DNA from: Yoonia sp. SS1-5
GTDB taxonomy: Bacteria > Pseudomonadota > Alphaproteobacteria > Rhodobacterales > Rhodobacteraceae
Length of the DNA: 64,000 bases
Assembly (NCBI RefSeq): GCF_038443705.2
Contig: NZ_CP151767.2
Location: forward strand, 3,215,501 to 3,279,500
Reading direction: 5' to 3'
The position numbers were made by a program, and so were the translations under genes. This document shows positions 52,934 through 61,863 of this stretch, piece after piece. Below the pieces are notes generated by a model. It did not search any database, was not told where the DNA came from, and saw nothing but the letters and a program-made list of their open reading frames with translations. Numbering within the stretch: the first letter of the stretch is position 1; each line of letters starts with the position of its first letter.

Positions 52934-54130
52934 ATGGATCAGGTCATCGTTGAAATCACGAGCACGGCAACGATCGCAATCGCGGCGTTCGGAATTGCCT
53001 TTTGTCTCACCCAGACAAAGTACTCTTACGTCAGCCGTAGCTTTGCGATGTTTCTGGGGGCGGTGGCCGTCAACAACGTGCCTGACGCCTTTCGACAACT
53101 TCTTGAGGGAACGGATGAGTTCTTTGTCCAATTGGCAGAACTATTGATCTGGTTCCCCAGTTCCTTGTGCCTGGCCCCGTTGTTTTGGCTTTATGTGTAT
53201 TCATTGACGTCACCAACAGACCAACGACCTGCGCGTGTTTATCGCCATCTTTTGCTGCCGGGTTTCGCAGTGCTTGTCGGGCTGCTTATTGCGGTGACCC
53301 CAAATGATGTGTGGGTGCTTCTCAACACCGACACGATAGACACAACTTCGGCTTGGTCCATGGTGCTGCTTAGCGTGATGGCCTTGCTACAATTGGTTGT
53401 CTTCGTTCAGGTCGGGGTCTACCTACTGCTGATCGTACGACGCTTGACCCGCTACCGTATCAAGCTGCGGGATGTCTATTCGAGTACCGAGGCACATGAA
53501 TTGCGCTGGATCTATGTGATCGGGGGTCTCGGGGCGCTGTTTTGGCTGGCCTCGGTGTCGATCCAGTTTCTGGTATTGAGCCCGGAGCAGGAAGGTGCGC
53601 TGGCCGCTGTTCTGAGTGTTGCCAGCCTCAGCGGCCTCGCGTTGATTGCGACGACAACGCTGTGGGGGCTGCGGCAGCGCCCACCCTTGGTGCCGGATAT
53701 GGACGATGCGCAGACAGCAGAGATCATGGAAGATCAGCCCGCGGGAAAATATGAAAAGTCTGCACTCAGCGCTGAGGCTTCTGCCCGCATTGCACGCAAG
53801 TTACGCGCCGCGATGGACAAGGATCAGTTGCACCGCGATCCGAACCTGTCGTTATGGGCGCTCGCCCGACATGTTGGCGCCTCGCCCAATTACATTTCCC
53901 AGACACTCAGCGAGGAAATCGGCGAGAGCTTTTTCGATTTCGTCAACGGCTATCGCATCGCCGAGGCCAAAGACTTGTTGGCAAACACGGACGATACCGT
54001 CCTGGCGATCACCTACGAAGTGGGTTTCAACGCGCGGTCGTCGTTCTACAACGCCTTCAAGCGGCTGACCGGTCAAACCCCTACAAGTTATCGAAAAACA
54101 TTGTCTCAGCGTGCTGGGGTGGACGACTGA
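52934..54130 (+). CDS. Membrane-tethered AraC-family regulator
   Basis: This 398-aa protein has a polytopic N-terminal half (about residues 1-240, with about seven hydrophobic segments such as 'AELLIWFPSSLCLAPLFWLYVY' in two parts) and a C-terminal AraC domain (about residues 290-395: LWALARHVGASPNYISQTLSEEIGESFFDFVN and VGFNARSSFYNAFKRLTGQTPTSYR). The arrangement suggests that a membrane signal is sensed and passed to the DNA-binding domain. The start codon has no strong ribosome-binding site. Confidence 0.87.
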   Translation: MDQVIVEITSTATIAIAAFGIAFCLTQTKYSYVSRSFAMFLGAVAVNNVPDAFRQLLEGTDEFFVQLAELLIWFPSSLCLAPLFWLYVYSLTSPTDQRPARVYRHLLLPGFAVLVGLLIAVTPNDVWVLLNTDTIDTTSAWSMVLLSVMALLQLVVFVQVGVYLLLIVRRLTRYRIKLRDVYSSTEAHELRWIYVIGGLGALFWLASVSIQFLVLSPEQEGALAAVLSVASLSGLALIATTTLWGLRQRPPLVPDMDDAQTAEIMEDQPAGKYEKSALSAEASARIARKLRAAMDKDQLHRDPNLSLWALARHVGASPNYISQTLSEEIGESFFDFVNGYRIAEAKDLLANTDDTVLAITYEVGFNARSSFYNAFKRLTGQTPTSYRKTLSQRAGVDD

Positions 54131-54298
54131 CACGCGTGATTGCCCGATATGGGTTCCAGCAAAACTGATCTGGAGACACCCAACAGCACCTTACGACCCA
54201 CAACGACAAACTGCTCACCTTGCCGCAGGTGCCTTACGACGACCTGTTATTGGGCTTCTACGACGGTGCGCCTTGCATTTAACGAGAGAGATACGACA

Positions 54299-54481
54299 AT
54301 GAAACGATACCTATTTCTGGCCATCCTCGGCCTCAGCGCCTGCGAAACACCAGCTGAAATTTCAGCCCGCGAGCAAATCGACGCCGCCTGTCTGGCGGGC
54401 GACTTGCAAGCATGTGCCGCCGTTCAACAACGAGTGGCCGCAGAAAACCAAGCGCTCGCCACTACTGCGTCCGGGCTGTAG
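54299..54481 (+). CDS. Small lipoprotein (60 aa)
   Basis: This 60-aa protein starts MKRYLFLAILGLSACETPAEI, a lipobox (LSAC) with Cys15 as the acylation site, followed by an Ala/Gln-rich mature part with two more Cys residues. GAGAGAG precedes the ATG. The size and lipobox suggest a small entericidin-like or structural lipoprotein; I cannot name a family. Confidence 0.65.
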   Translation: MKRYLFLAILGLSACETPAEISAREQIDAACLAGDLQACAAVQQRVAAENQALATTASGL

Positions 54482-54837
54482 TCGCGCGACCCAGACGGTC
54501 AAAGAAAGAAGCATCTGGCAAAGCAAAGGCTGACACCAGCGGAGCGGCGCAACAAATAGAGCTCCCCTTGCTCCGCTCACCCTTTCCGTAAACGCGATAG
54601 GGTGCGTCGACCCCCTTAGACGGCCCAAACCGGACCTTCGTGGCCGACCCATGCGCCGCGTTGCGGCCCTACCAGATTGACCATTCGCTGCGATTGCTCG
54701 GTTTCAGTCGTGTCCGAGGTCGTGTCTGCGGCCAAATCACGACGTTCATTTTCTGCACCTTCGCATTGGCGGCACATTTACTCCCGACCATATCTCTAAG
54801 GCGGGCGACGTCGACGTCTTATCAGCGCTCTACACTG
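54482..54837. other. Gap downstream of the lipoprotein gene
   Basis: This 356-nt stretch has no gene I can support. It leads into the decayed TetR copy described next and may contain more unrecognisable remains of it. Confidence 0.35.
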
Positions 54838-54985
54838 CGTTCCGTCGACGATTTGTCGAGGCTACGTATCAAGCTTGATTGCCTCGTTGCGGAACCGATC
54901 GAACCCATACAAAACAGCCTGCTTCGACGGGTCTTCCTACGATTTGGGTTGATAGCGTACCAGCGCGCGTCTTGGCGTCACTTTT
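54838..54985 (-). pseudogene. Decayed copy of the TetR gene at 59625-60284
   Basis: On the minus strand this stretch translates as LVRYQPKS*EDPSKQAVLYG then FDRFRNEAIKLDT*PR, clearly homologous to LVHYHFASKDDLWRQAVAYG then FDHFRDEAIKLGMAAR of the TetR protein encoded at 59625-60284. Two in-frame stops are present, and the N-terminal 45 or so codons (the HTH) are missing. Homology fades beyond about 54838. The flanking promoter region is also duplicated (54990-55065 matches 60281-60360). Confidence 0.82.
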
Positions 54986-54997
54986 TTCAAAACGAAG

Positions 54998-55054
54998 TTC
55001 TCACTTTTGACACAAAAATTACGTCATGGAGTCTAATTATTAATTATATCAGTG
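54998..55054 (+). promoter_or_regulatory. Promoter/operator of the RTX gene, paralogous to that of the TetR gene
   Basis: TTCTCACTTTTGACA (54998-55012) and AATTACGTCATG (55017-55028) recur at exactly the same spacing at 60292-60322. TTGACA is a plausible -35 element for the RTX gene at 55148. A dyad at 55031-55054 corresponds to the likely TetR operator at 60325-60348. Confidence 0.65.
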
Positions 55055-55147
55055 AATCTAATTAATCTGCAGGCGGTGGTTGCCTGTACCCATTCGCCAG
55101 ACGGCGAATGGCATCGAAATTTGCGGCCAAAAACAGGAGATCTCAAT

Positions 55148-58100
55148 ATGGGCAGAAAACTCAATAACAGGACCGAGACATTTGAGCGGTGGGGCGCGGA
55201 CATCGTTGTGGTCGACGAAACGGCGACCCGCAACAACATCGATATCTTCGGGACCAATCGCGATGAAACGCTGATCCTCGACGATCTGAAAAGCTGGGAC
55301 ACGTCGTCGCCCGACAATATCGACATTCAATTCGACGGCGGAGACGGGGACGATCATCTGGCCTTTACGGGCAATGCCAAAGGCATCAACCTTGAACTTA
55401 GCGATGACGACAAGTACGACTTCCGGCTTGATGGCGGTCATTCACGCGACGGTGGAGACAAAAAGCTAAGCAGCCTGGACATATCGACAGTCAACGTCGA
55501 GACGTTTTCGCTGACCAACCGGGCCGACCAGGTTGACGTCTTTGGCTTTGGCTCGGGCGTGACGTTTTTCCTTAAGCATGGTGCGGATTGGTACAATGGC
55601 ACCAACTTTGACGACCACGTCGACGGTGGTACCGGCAATGACGAACTCTACGGAAACGGCGGAAACGACTATATCGACGGCGGTCTGGGTGACGACACAA
55701 TTCACGGGGGTACCGGTGACGACATCATCATCGACCAGGGCGGCAGCAATATCATCTTTGGCGGACAGGGCCGTGATACGATCTATACCACGTCCGACAT
55801 CAACGCAGACGGCACCACAACTGTTTATGGCGACTTCGTAGACGAAGACGGAAAGGCAGCGGGCGCTTACAACGCGGCAGACACCTTCTTTATCGGCTAT
55901 GAAACCGAGACATATGTCTACCCGGACGCACTCATCTCGGACGGCGCGGCGCTGTCGTCCGGCGAACAGATCGCGATGGCCGGGGCCGGCATTGGCCAGA
56001 TCGGTGGCGCCATCATGTATGCTGCAGGCGGCGGCGTCGCGGGCTCTATCTTTAATACGGGCTTTACTGTCGGCAGTGCGATCCTAGGTGAACTAATCGA
56101 CAAGGGCAACAAAGCCAGTTCTCGCGAGATGACAAGCACGGCCACCACAAACCAGATCCTTATCAAGGACTACGATGCCTGGGCAGACACGGCAGTTGTC
56201 GCCCTCGACGCATACGCGGACCTCGTTAACGCGGATATCTCCACCAATACCGCCGGGACCGAGATCAGCTTTACCGTAGGCGGGAGCGAGTTCTTGGGCA
56301 TCACGCTCGATACCACAATGATGTCAGTCATGGAGGGCAGCGATGAGGATCTGTCTTGGGCCACCTCGACGGTCGGTAAATCGGCAATCCTGAACAACCT
56401 ACTGATGAACTCTGTCATCGTGGAAACCGACGGGTCGGCCTCTGGTGCGACGATCAAGGCGATGAATGGCCTTAACCTGTCGGTCGGAGGAAAAGAGCAG
56501 GACCTTCTGGAAAGCTACTTTTCCGAAGACGGCGAAGAAGATGGCGTCTGGCTTATTGGCGACATCGGGACATCCATCCTCTTTGGGCACAATCTCAGCG
56601 CTCTGGCGGGCACACAGTCCAACAACACGATGTATTCCGGATATTACTTCGATGATACCAGCACTTCGTCGTGGTATTCCAGCGCTGCAATTTCAATGCA
56701 TGGCGGCGCGGGCAATGACGTCATGTTCGGATCCAAGGACGACGGAGACAAAATCTATGGCGGGACGGGCAATGATTTCCTCGCGGGTCATTGGGGCCTA
56801 AACGACAAACTGTATGGCGGCGCCGGCACTGATGTTGCCTCTTTTGGTACTGTCAGGAACGGGTCTTTTGTGTTGAACCAAGATCGCGACTCTGACGGCG
56901 ACGTAAAGGCCGTTGGCGTTTATGCCGATCTTGCGGTCAGCAGCGCTGACGAACCAGGCGCGAGCGCGGGCTATCGCCTATTGGCGGGGCAGGCAGATGC
57001 TTACAGGGCTGGCACGCTCGCGACCGACGAGGGCCACGATACCGGCTGGGACATCGGCGCAGCCATGGCTTATCTCTATGACATCGAGGGGCTCTACGGA
57101 TCTGACTATCAGGACGTGCTTTATGGCGATGGCGGGGAAAATGCGCTCTTTGGCGCGGCGGGCGCTGACATCATCGACGGCCGAAGCGGCAACGATTACA
57201 TTGATGGCGGCGCCGGCGACGATGTGCTGACGGGAGGCGCCGGTCATGATGTCTTCTCATTCACCGGCGGTTTCGGGAGCGACGTTATCACCGACTTCGC
57301 AGATGGCGACACGCTCGTCTTCGAAGGGCTGACGCTGTACCAGCGCGACAGCCTCGCAGCGAGCCTGAACGGGAACGGCTCTACGATCACGATGAAGACC
57401 AGCGCAAGCGACGCGACCCCCGAAGAGCTTGTGCTGACGGGTGTCGATGTGACCGGCCTGTTTTCAAGCAGCGAGAAGGTGCAGACGGAGGTGTTCGACG
57501 AGGCGACGGGCGAGCTGGTCACGCAAGAGAGCTACACGCATACCATATCGTCCTCGCGTGCTATCGACAGCGCGCCACTGGATGATGCCGAAGCTTGGGT
57601 TTACCTTGCGTCCAACCCCGAGCTTATCGCGCGTTACGGCGACAGCATCGACAGTGCCAAGGCGCATTTCGAGGCCTATGGCCGCAATGGTGACACGGCA
57701 TTGGGCTTTAACGCCGCTCAATACGCCGACAACTATGGGCTTAGCGATGTTGCCAGCGCCGCAGAGCACTTCGTCAAAACGGGTTATGGCCGCGGCTGGT
57801 CCGACAAGGCGGACATCACCGATAGTCTTGACGCGTCAGCGGCCACGCAAAGCTCGACGCACGGTGGCGCGGTTGCCGCAAACGCCATCGACAATGACCG
57901 CAGCACGATCACCCACGCGGCAACGGACGACTGGACGCCACATCTTAGCATCGACCTTGGCGAGGACTACATCCTTGAGGCCGCAACGCTACAGAACCGC
58001 GTGGCGGGCAATCACTGGCTTAACGACCGCTTGATCGGAGCCAAGGTTGAAGTGCGCGATGACGGAGAGGTCGTCTGGACTTCGGATCCGCTCAATGACT

Positions 58101-59464
58101 GGGTCACGCAGTATCTCGATTTCAATGGCGTCGTCGGGGATGAGGTACGCATCACCCATACCAACCGCAACCTCTCGGTGGCCGAGCTTGAGATCTTCGG
58201 CGAGGCCCTCGACAATGCGGTGATCAACCTAACCGATACTCTTGATACCAGGGCCGCCTTCATGACCTCGGAATGGGCAAATGGGCTATACGGCGCCGAG
58301 AACGCCCTTGATGGGGATGACAGCACTCTGATCCACTCTCGCAAGAACGACAATCATATGGAATTCTGGCTTGACCTCGGGGATGACGCAAAGATCGAAT
58401 ATATTGACATCGCCAACCGCGGCGACACATGGGCGTCCCGTTTGTCGAACGCAGAGCTGCAGATCCTTCGAGACGGTAACGAGGTTTGGTCACAAGACTT
58501 GACCGCCGCCTACGACCAGATGATCAACACCGGCGGCGTGATCGGCGATGAGGTGCGCATCGTTCAAGATGGTGCCGCGCTCCATATCGGCGAGATCGAC
58601 GTCCTTGGCCAATATCTGCCAAACGCGTTCAACAACCTCAGCCAAGTGCTCATTGCCAGCGATGTCAGCCAAAGTTCGAACCTGACAAGCAACAGTATCG
58701 CCTCGAACGCCATCGACGGGGACTACACAACCAGCATGCACACAGGTCATGGCGACCACAGCCCGTGGCTCGAGTTCGATCTTGGCGGGGACGCGTTCTT
58801 GAAGGGTGTGCTCCTGCAGAACCGGTATACGGACGAGGATAGCCAGCATTTCCATCTGAACCAGAAGTTGGAAGACGCCAAGATCGAGGTTCTGGACGGC
58901 ACGACAGTGGTCTGGAGCAGTGACAACCTGTCTGGCGACGTGTCCCAATGGATCGACTTTGACGGTGTGGTGGGCGATAAGATCCGCCTTTCGAGCGACA
59001 ATCAGTACCTGCATGTGGCCGAGCTTGACATCATCGGTGACTATCTCTCGGGAATGACCAACATCACCGATACGCTGAGCAGTTCCGCCGCAACACAATC
59101 GAGCACTTACAACAGTGCTGCTGGTGCGTCGAATGTATTGGACGGCAATTCCAACAGCATAAACCACACCCGACAGGACGCGCCGTCCTGGCTGTCAGTG
59201 GATTTGGGCGGTGACGTGGATTTTGAGTTCATCAAGATCGAGAACCGCGACGACCAGTACCACTACGTCAGGAACCGTCTCGACGGCGCGACTGTCGAAA
59301 TCCTGGATGATGGTCATGTGGTTTGGGAATCCGATCCGATAAACGGTGATCAATTCCACTTCATCGACGCATCGGGCGTGACGGGCGATGAGGTACGCGT
59401 GACGTTAGAGGATGAATTCCTGCATATCGCGGAACTCGACGTCTATGGTGCCTTCTCAATGTGA
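55148..59464 (+). CDS. RTX protein with four C-terminal discoidin-like (F5/8 type C) repeats
   Basis: This 1438-aa secreted protein has three RTX calcium-binding blocks (about residues 155-213, 516-568 and 646-703; repeats such as GGTGNDELYG, GGAGNDVMFG and GGAGDDVLTG), a Gly/Ala-rich hydrophobic stretch (271-318), a repeat-rich linker (806-888: YLASNPELIARYG..., GRNGDTALGF...), and four discoidin-like carbohydrate-binding repeats (about 895-1018, 1025-1153, 1165-1297, 1303-1434; shared pattern SAATQSST, DLGxD, DGxVVW and GVVGDEVRI). AGGAGATC precedes the ATG at 55148; the frame is open 96 nt further upstream. RTX proteins leave by type I secretion, but no such genes are nearby. It may be an adhesin or matrix protein. 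Confidence 0.85.
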   Translation: MGRKLNNRTETFERWGADIVVVDETATRNNIDIFGTNRDETLILDDLKSWDTSSPDNIDIQFDGGDGDDHLAFTGNAKGINLELSDDDKYDFRLDGGHSRDGGDKKLSSLDISTVNVETFSLTNRADQVDVFGFGSGVTFFLKHGADWYNGTNFDDHVDGGTGNDELYGNGGNDYIDGGLGDDTIHGGTGDDIIIDQGGSNIIFGGQGRDTIYTTSDINADGTTTVYGDFVDEDGKAAGAYNAADTFFIGYETETYVYPDALISDGAALSSGEQIAMAGAGIGQIGGAIMYAAGGGVAGSIFNTGFTVGSAILGELIDKGNKASSREMTSTATTNQILIKDYDAWADTAVVALDAYADLVNADISTNTAGTEISFTVGGSEFLGITLDTTMMSVMEGSDEDLSWATSTVGKSAILNNLLMNSVIVETDGSASGATIKAMNGLNLSVGGKEQDLLESYFSEDGEEDGVWLIGDIGTSILFGHNLSALAGTQSNNTMYSGYYFDDTSTSSWYSSAAISMHGGAGNDVMFGSKDDGDKIYGGTGNDFLAGHWGLNDKLYGGAGTDVASFGTVRNGSFVLNQDRDSDGDVKAVGVYADLAVSSADEPGASAGYRLLAGQADAYRAGTLATDEGHDTGWDIGAAMAYLYDIEGLYGSDYQDVLYGDGGENALFGAAGADIIDGRSGNDYIDGGAGDDVLTGGAGHDVFSFTGGFGSDVITDFADGDTLVFEGLTLYQRDSLAASLNGNGSTITMKTSASDATPEELVLTGVDVTGLFSSSEKVQTEVFDEATGELVTQESYTHTISSSRAIDSAPLDDAEAWVYLASNPELIARYGDSIDSAKAHFEAYGRNGDTALGFNAAQYADNYGLSDVASAAEHFVKTGYGRGWSDKADITDSLDASAATQSSTHGGAVAANAIDNDRSTITHAATDDWTPHLSIDLGEDYILEAATLQNRVAGNHWLNDRLIGAKVEVRDDGEVVWTSDPLNDWVTQYLDFNGVVGDEVRITHTNRNLSVAELEIFGEALDNAVINLTDTLDTRAAFMTSEWANGLYGAENALDGDDSTLIHSRKNDNHMEFWLDLGDDAKIEYIDIANRGDTWASRLSNAELQILRDGNEVWSQDLTAAYDQMINTGGVIGDEVRIVQDGAALHIGEIDVLGQYLPNAFNNLSQVLIASDVSQSSNLTSNSIASNAIDGDYTTSMHTGHGDHSPWLEFDLGGDAFLKGVLLQNRYTDEDSQHFHLNQKLEDAKIEVLDGTTVVWSSDNLSGDVSQWIDFDGVVGDKIRLSSDNQYLHVAELDIIGDYLSGMTNITDTLSSSAATQSSTYNSAAGASNVLDGNSNSINHTRQDAPSWLSVDLGGDVDFEFIKIENRDDQYHYVRNRLDGATVEILDDGHVVWESDPINGDQFHFIDASGVTGDEVRVTLEDEFLHIAELDVYGAFSM

Positions 59465-59500
59465 ACGTAGGCCTTGAAAGGTCGGCTTGTTCCGGCGCGC

Positions 59501-59531
59501 AGAGCACCCCGATTGCAGGGGTGCTCTTTTT
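59501..59531 (+). terminator. Terminator of the RTX gene
   Basis: A perfect 10-bp inverted repeat (AGAGCACCCC, loop GATTGCA, GGGGTGCTCT) is followed by TTTT and lies 37 nt past the RTX stop codon. Confidence 0.88.
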
Positions 59532-59624
59532 CGCTCTTGGCGAGCACATTGAGCGGACGAGACCGCGCCAACGCCGATTTCCACTTTCCGATTTATACCG
59601 GTTACGACGTGACAAAAGCACAGG

Positions 59625-60284
59625 TCACAGGTTCTGCAGGCTGAACCTCAACAGCTTCGCTGTAAACACGGCATGTTGCTCAATGTAAGCGTCAGAAAAC
59701 GGGTCGGCACCAAAGGAATCCGACACGGTCCCGGGATCCATGAACGGGAAATTGATTGCACCATGCATGGCCGGGATCAGATGCGCGACTTCGGTCAAAT
59801 CATCCCCCTTGTTGGGAAGTAGACCCATCCCCACAAAACCGGCAACCAGCACCTTACTGATCGGAACAATGTAGGTTTCTCTGATCCACTCTGCCCGCGC
59901 GCCCCCCTGCCGCATCTCATCCAAAGAGATGTGATGTATATAGGGGCTGTTGGCCGAGGCCCTCACAACGGCGCGGGTGAAAGCCAGAAGCAAATCGTCC
60001 GGTTCGGCTTGCCGGGCTGCCATCCCCAGCTTGATCGCCTCATCGCGAAAGTGGTCGAACCCGTAAGCCACGGCTTGCCGCCACAAGTCATCCTTTGACG
60101 CGAAGTGATAGTGCACCAGCGGTTTGGCCACATTGGCCGCCTGTGCAATAGCGCCGATGCTTGTCGCCTGAAATCCGGTTTTTGCAAACGCAATAAGGGC
60201 CGCGTCCAAGAGTGCCTGCCGGGCGTCGACACCTTCACCGCGCGGGGGCCGCCCGCGAGCGCGTTTTGGTGGAACTTCTGTCAA
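59625..60284 (-). CDS. TetR-family regulator, likely controlling the RTX gene
   Basis: This 219-aa regulator has the TetR HTH (LLDAALIAFAKTGFQATSIGAIAQAANVAKPLVHYHFASKDDL, in two parts) and a C-terminal ligand domain. It starts with TTG at 60284 with GAGAA about 8 nt upstream; no ATG gives the same N-terminus. Its promoter region is duplicated upstream of the RTX gene at 55148, together with a decayed copy of this gene, so the surviving TetR may bind both sites. Confidence 0.83.
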   Translation of the reverse strand: MTEVPPKRARGRPPRGEGVDARQALLDAALIAFAKTGFQATSIGAIAQAANVAKPLVHYHFASKDDLWRQAVAYGFDHFRDEAIKLGMAARQAEPDDLLLAFTRAVVRASANSPYIHHISLDEMRQGGARAEWIRETYIVPISKVLVAGFVGMGLLPNKGDDLTEVAHLIPAMHGAINFPFMDPGTVSDSFGADPFSDAYIEQHAVFTAKLLRFSLQNL

Positions 60285-60291
60285 ATTCGAA

Positions 60292-60348
60292 TTCTCACTT
60301 TTGACATGATAATTACGTCATGCAGACCAATTTTTAAATATATCGGTC
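60292..60348. promoter_or_regulatory. TetR gene promoter/operator region, parent of the 54998-55054 copy
   Basis: It contains TTCTCACTTTTGACA and AATTACGTCATG at the same spacing as upstream of the RTX gene, and an imperfect dyad GACCAATTT-N6-ATATCGGTC at 60325-60348, a candidate TetR operator. Confidence 0.6.
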
Positions 60349-60841
60349 GATCCAATAAATATTGACCAGCAAGGGCAGGACTATGCCCTCTACATCGAAG
60401 AACCCATACCACTGAAACACCTTATGCTTCGCCTCATCATGATTGCTTTGATCGCGGTTAATCACTGCGTTCCTCGGCAGGTATGGCCAGATCTTAAGCT
60501 GTGGATGTCTCTTGCTAGTGATAGATCGTGGAGCTTTCTTTGATGGGACCGCGCCTGCGATATGCTGCAGATATCTCACGGCGTTTCTTCTAGGTGGCTG
60601 CAGCGTCATGTTGCAATGCGTCAACCCGATCCGAGGTTCATAGCGAAACCCAGTATTCCTTGTGCCTTAGGCGTTTCTGCATCGATTTTGGCGGCTGGAC
60701 AGGTACATGCCGTTTGTTGCCACGCAGGCAGATTTCGGGAACCGATACACGTGGATTCATAAACGCTACTGTAGCAACGCAAATTGCACAAAGCCCTTTT
60801 CTGCAGTGTCATTCTGACAAAATAGGGATCAAAAGTGTGGG
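60349..60841. other. Gap between TetR promoter and tRNA-Ser, no gene recognised
   Basis: These 493 nt hold a short minus-strand frame (60334-60624, 96 aa) with no start signal or recognised domain and nothing else I can support. No IS ends, CRISPR or attachment-site repeat next to the tRNA was seen. Confidence 0.35.
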
Positions 60842-60931
60842 TGGCGGAGACGAAGGGATTCGAACCCTCGAGACGGTTTCCCGCCTACTCCCTTAGCAGG
60901 GGAGCGCCTTCGACCACTCGGCCACGTCTCC
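60842..60931 (-). tRNA. tRNA-Ser (anticodon GCT)
   Basis: The minus strand gives a 90-nt class II tRNA: acceptor stem GGAGACG/CGTCTCC, discriminator G, encoded CCA end, D-arm GTGGCCGAGTGG, anticodon loop CT-GCT-AA in a CTCCC/GGGAG stem, long variable arm, and T-arm GGTTCGAATCCC. It reads AGC/AGU serine codons. Confidence 0.96.
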
Positions 60932-61173
60932 GCCGACGGGTGTAGCCGAATAAGCGCCCGGGAAACAAGAGCAAAACAAGCCGCGCGGGCGGAGTTTCGG
61001 GACAACGCCTGACATCTGTAATCAAACTGAACTATGACCGAATGAAATTGCCAGCATTCGCACTCAAGCCACACTGAAAACAACGGCAAACCTTGAGTAC
61101 TGTGGTTCGGATTTCTTGGCCGTCACTAGACAACGATCTGACATTCTACAGCGAAACCGACGACGCAGACCAC
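60932..61173. other. Gap between tRNA-Ser and hisG
   Basis: This 242-nt gap lies upstream of the tRNA gene and downstream of hisG. The tRNA promoter should lie near 60935-60980. I see nothing else. Confidence 0.4.
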
Positions 61174-61863
61174 CTATAGCCCAAGTACCATCTGCAACGA
61201 CTTAAGCTTCTGGCGCTGCCCATCGGACCAGTCGCCGCGACGGCCGCGAAACAGCGTGGCCTGTGAGGCGTGGATCAGCCCGTCATCGAGAATTTTCAGT
61301 CCGTTTGCGCGCAGCGTTTCCCCGGTTGAGGTGATGTCGGCAATCGCCTCGGCGGTTTCGTTCTTGACCGTGCCTTCCGTGGCGCCCTGGCTGTCGATCA
61401 GTTGATAGTCGGCGACACCTTTCTCGCGCAGAAATTCGCGGACAAGCCGATGGTATTTGGTTGCGATCCGCAGGCGAAACCCGTGTGCCGTGCGAAAGGC
61501 GGCCGCGGCCGCATCCAGATCGTCCAGCGTATCAACATCCACCCATGCCTGCGGGACGGCGATGATCAGGTCGGCACCACCGAACCCCATTGGGGCCATG
61601 GCGGTGACCCGCTGCTCCCAATTAGCCAGCTTTTCGCGAACAAGATCCGAACCGGTAACGCCCAGATGAATGTTGCCCGCTGCCAGTTCGCGCGGGATTT
61701 CACCGGCAGACAGCAGCACCAGCTCGACGCCATCGATCCCGTCAACCGCACCCGCATATTCCCGGTCAGAGCCCGACTTGCGCAAAGTGATGCCGCGGGT
61801 CCCGAACCAGTCAAACGTCTTTTCCATCAGCCGACCCTTGGACGGCACGCCAAGTTTCAGCAT
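61174..61863 (-). CDS. hisG: ATP phosphoribosyltransferase, short form
   Basis: This 229-aa enzyme catalyses the first step of histidine synthesis, joining ATP and PRPP. It starts MLKLGVPSKGRLMEKT and contains the PRPP-binding segment 'LIDSQGATEGTVKNETAEAIADITSTGETL'. The short form lacks the C-terminal regulatory domain and needs HisZ, encoded directly upstream with a 1-nt overlap. Confidence 0.94.
   Translation of the reverse strand: MLKLGVPSKGRLMEKTFDWFGTRGITLRKSGSDREYAGAVDGIDGVELVLLSAGEIPRELAAGNIHLGVTGSDLVREKLANWEQRVTAMAPMGFGGADLIIAVPQAWVDVDTLDDLDAAAAAFRTAHGFRLRIATKYHRLVREFLREKGVADYQLIDSQGATEGTVKNETAEAIADITSTGETLRANGLKILDDGLIHASQATLFRGRRGDWSDGQRQKLKSLQMVLGL

Noticed and set aside
55418..55561. 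Gly/Ala-rich segments of the RTX protein considered as CRISPR-like or tandem DNA repeats
   Set aside because: The nucleotide repeats follow the RTX nonapeptide code and vary in sequence; there are no regular spacers. No CRISPR array was seen anywhere in the window.
60334..60624. A 96-aa minus-strand frame considered as a transposase remnant
   Set aside because: No DDE or HTH motif, no terminal repeats and no start signal were seen.
60842..60931. tRNA-Ser as an integration site for a mobile element
   Set aside because: No integrase gene and no repeat of the tRNA 3' end were seen on either side in the window.
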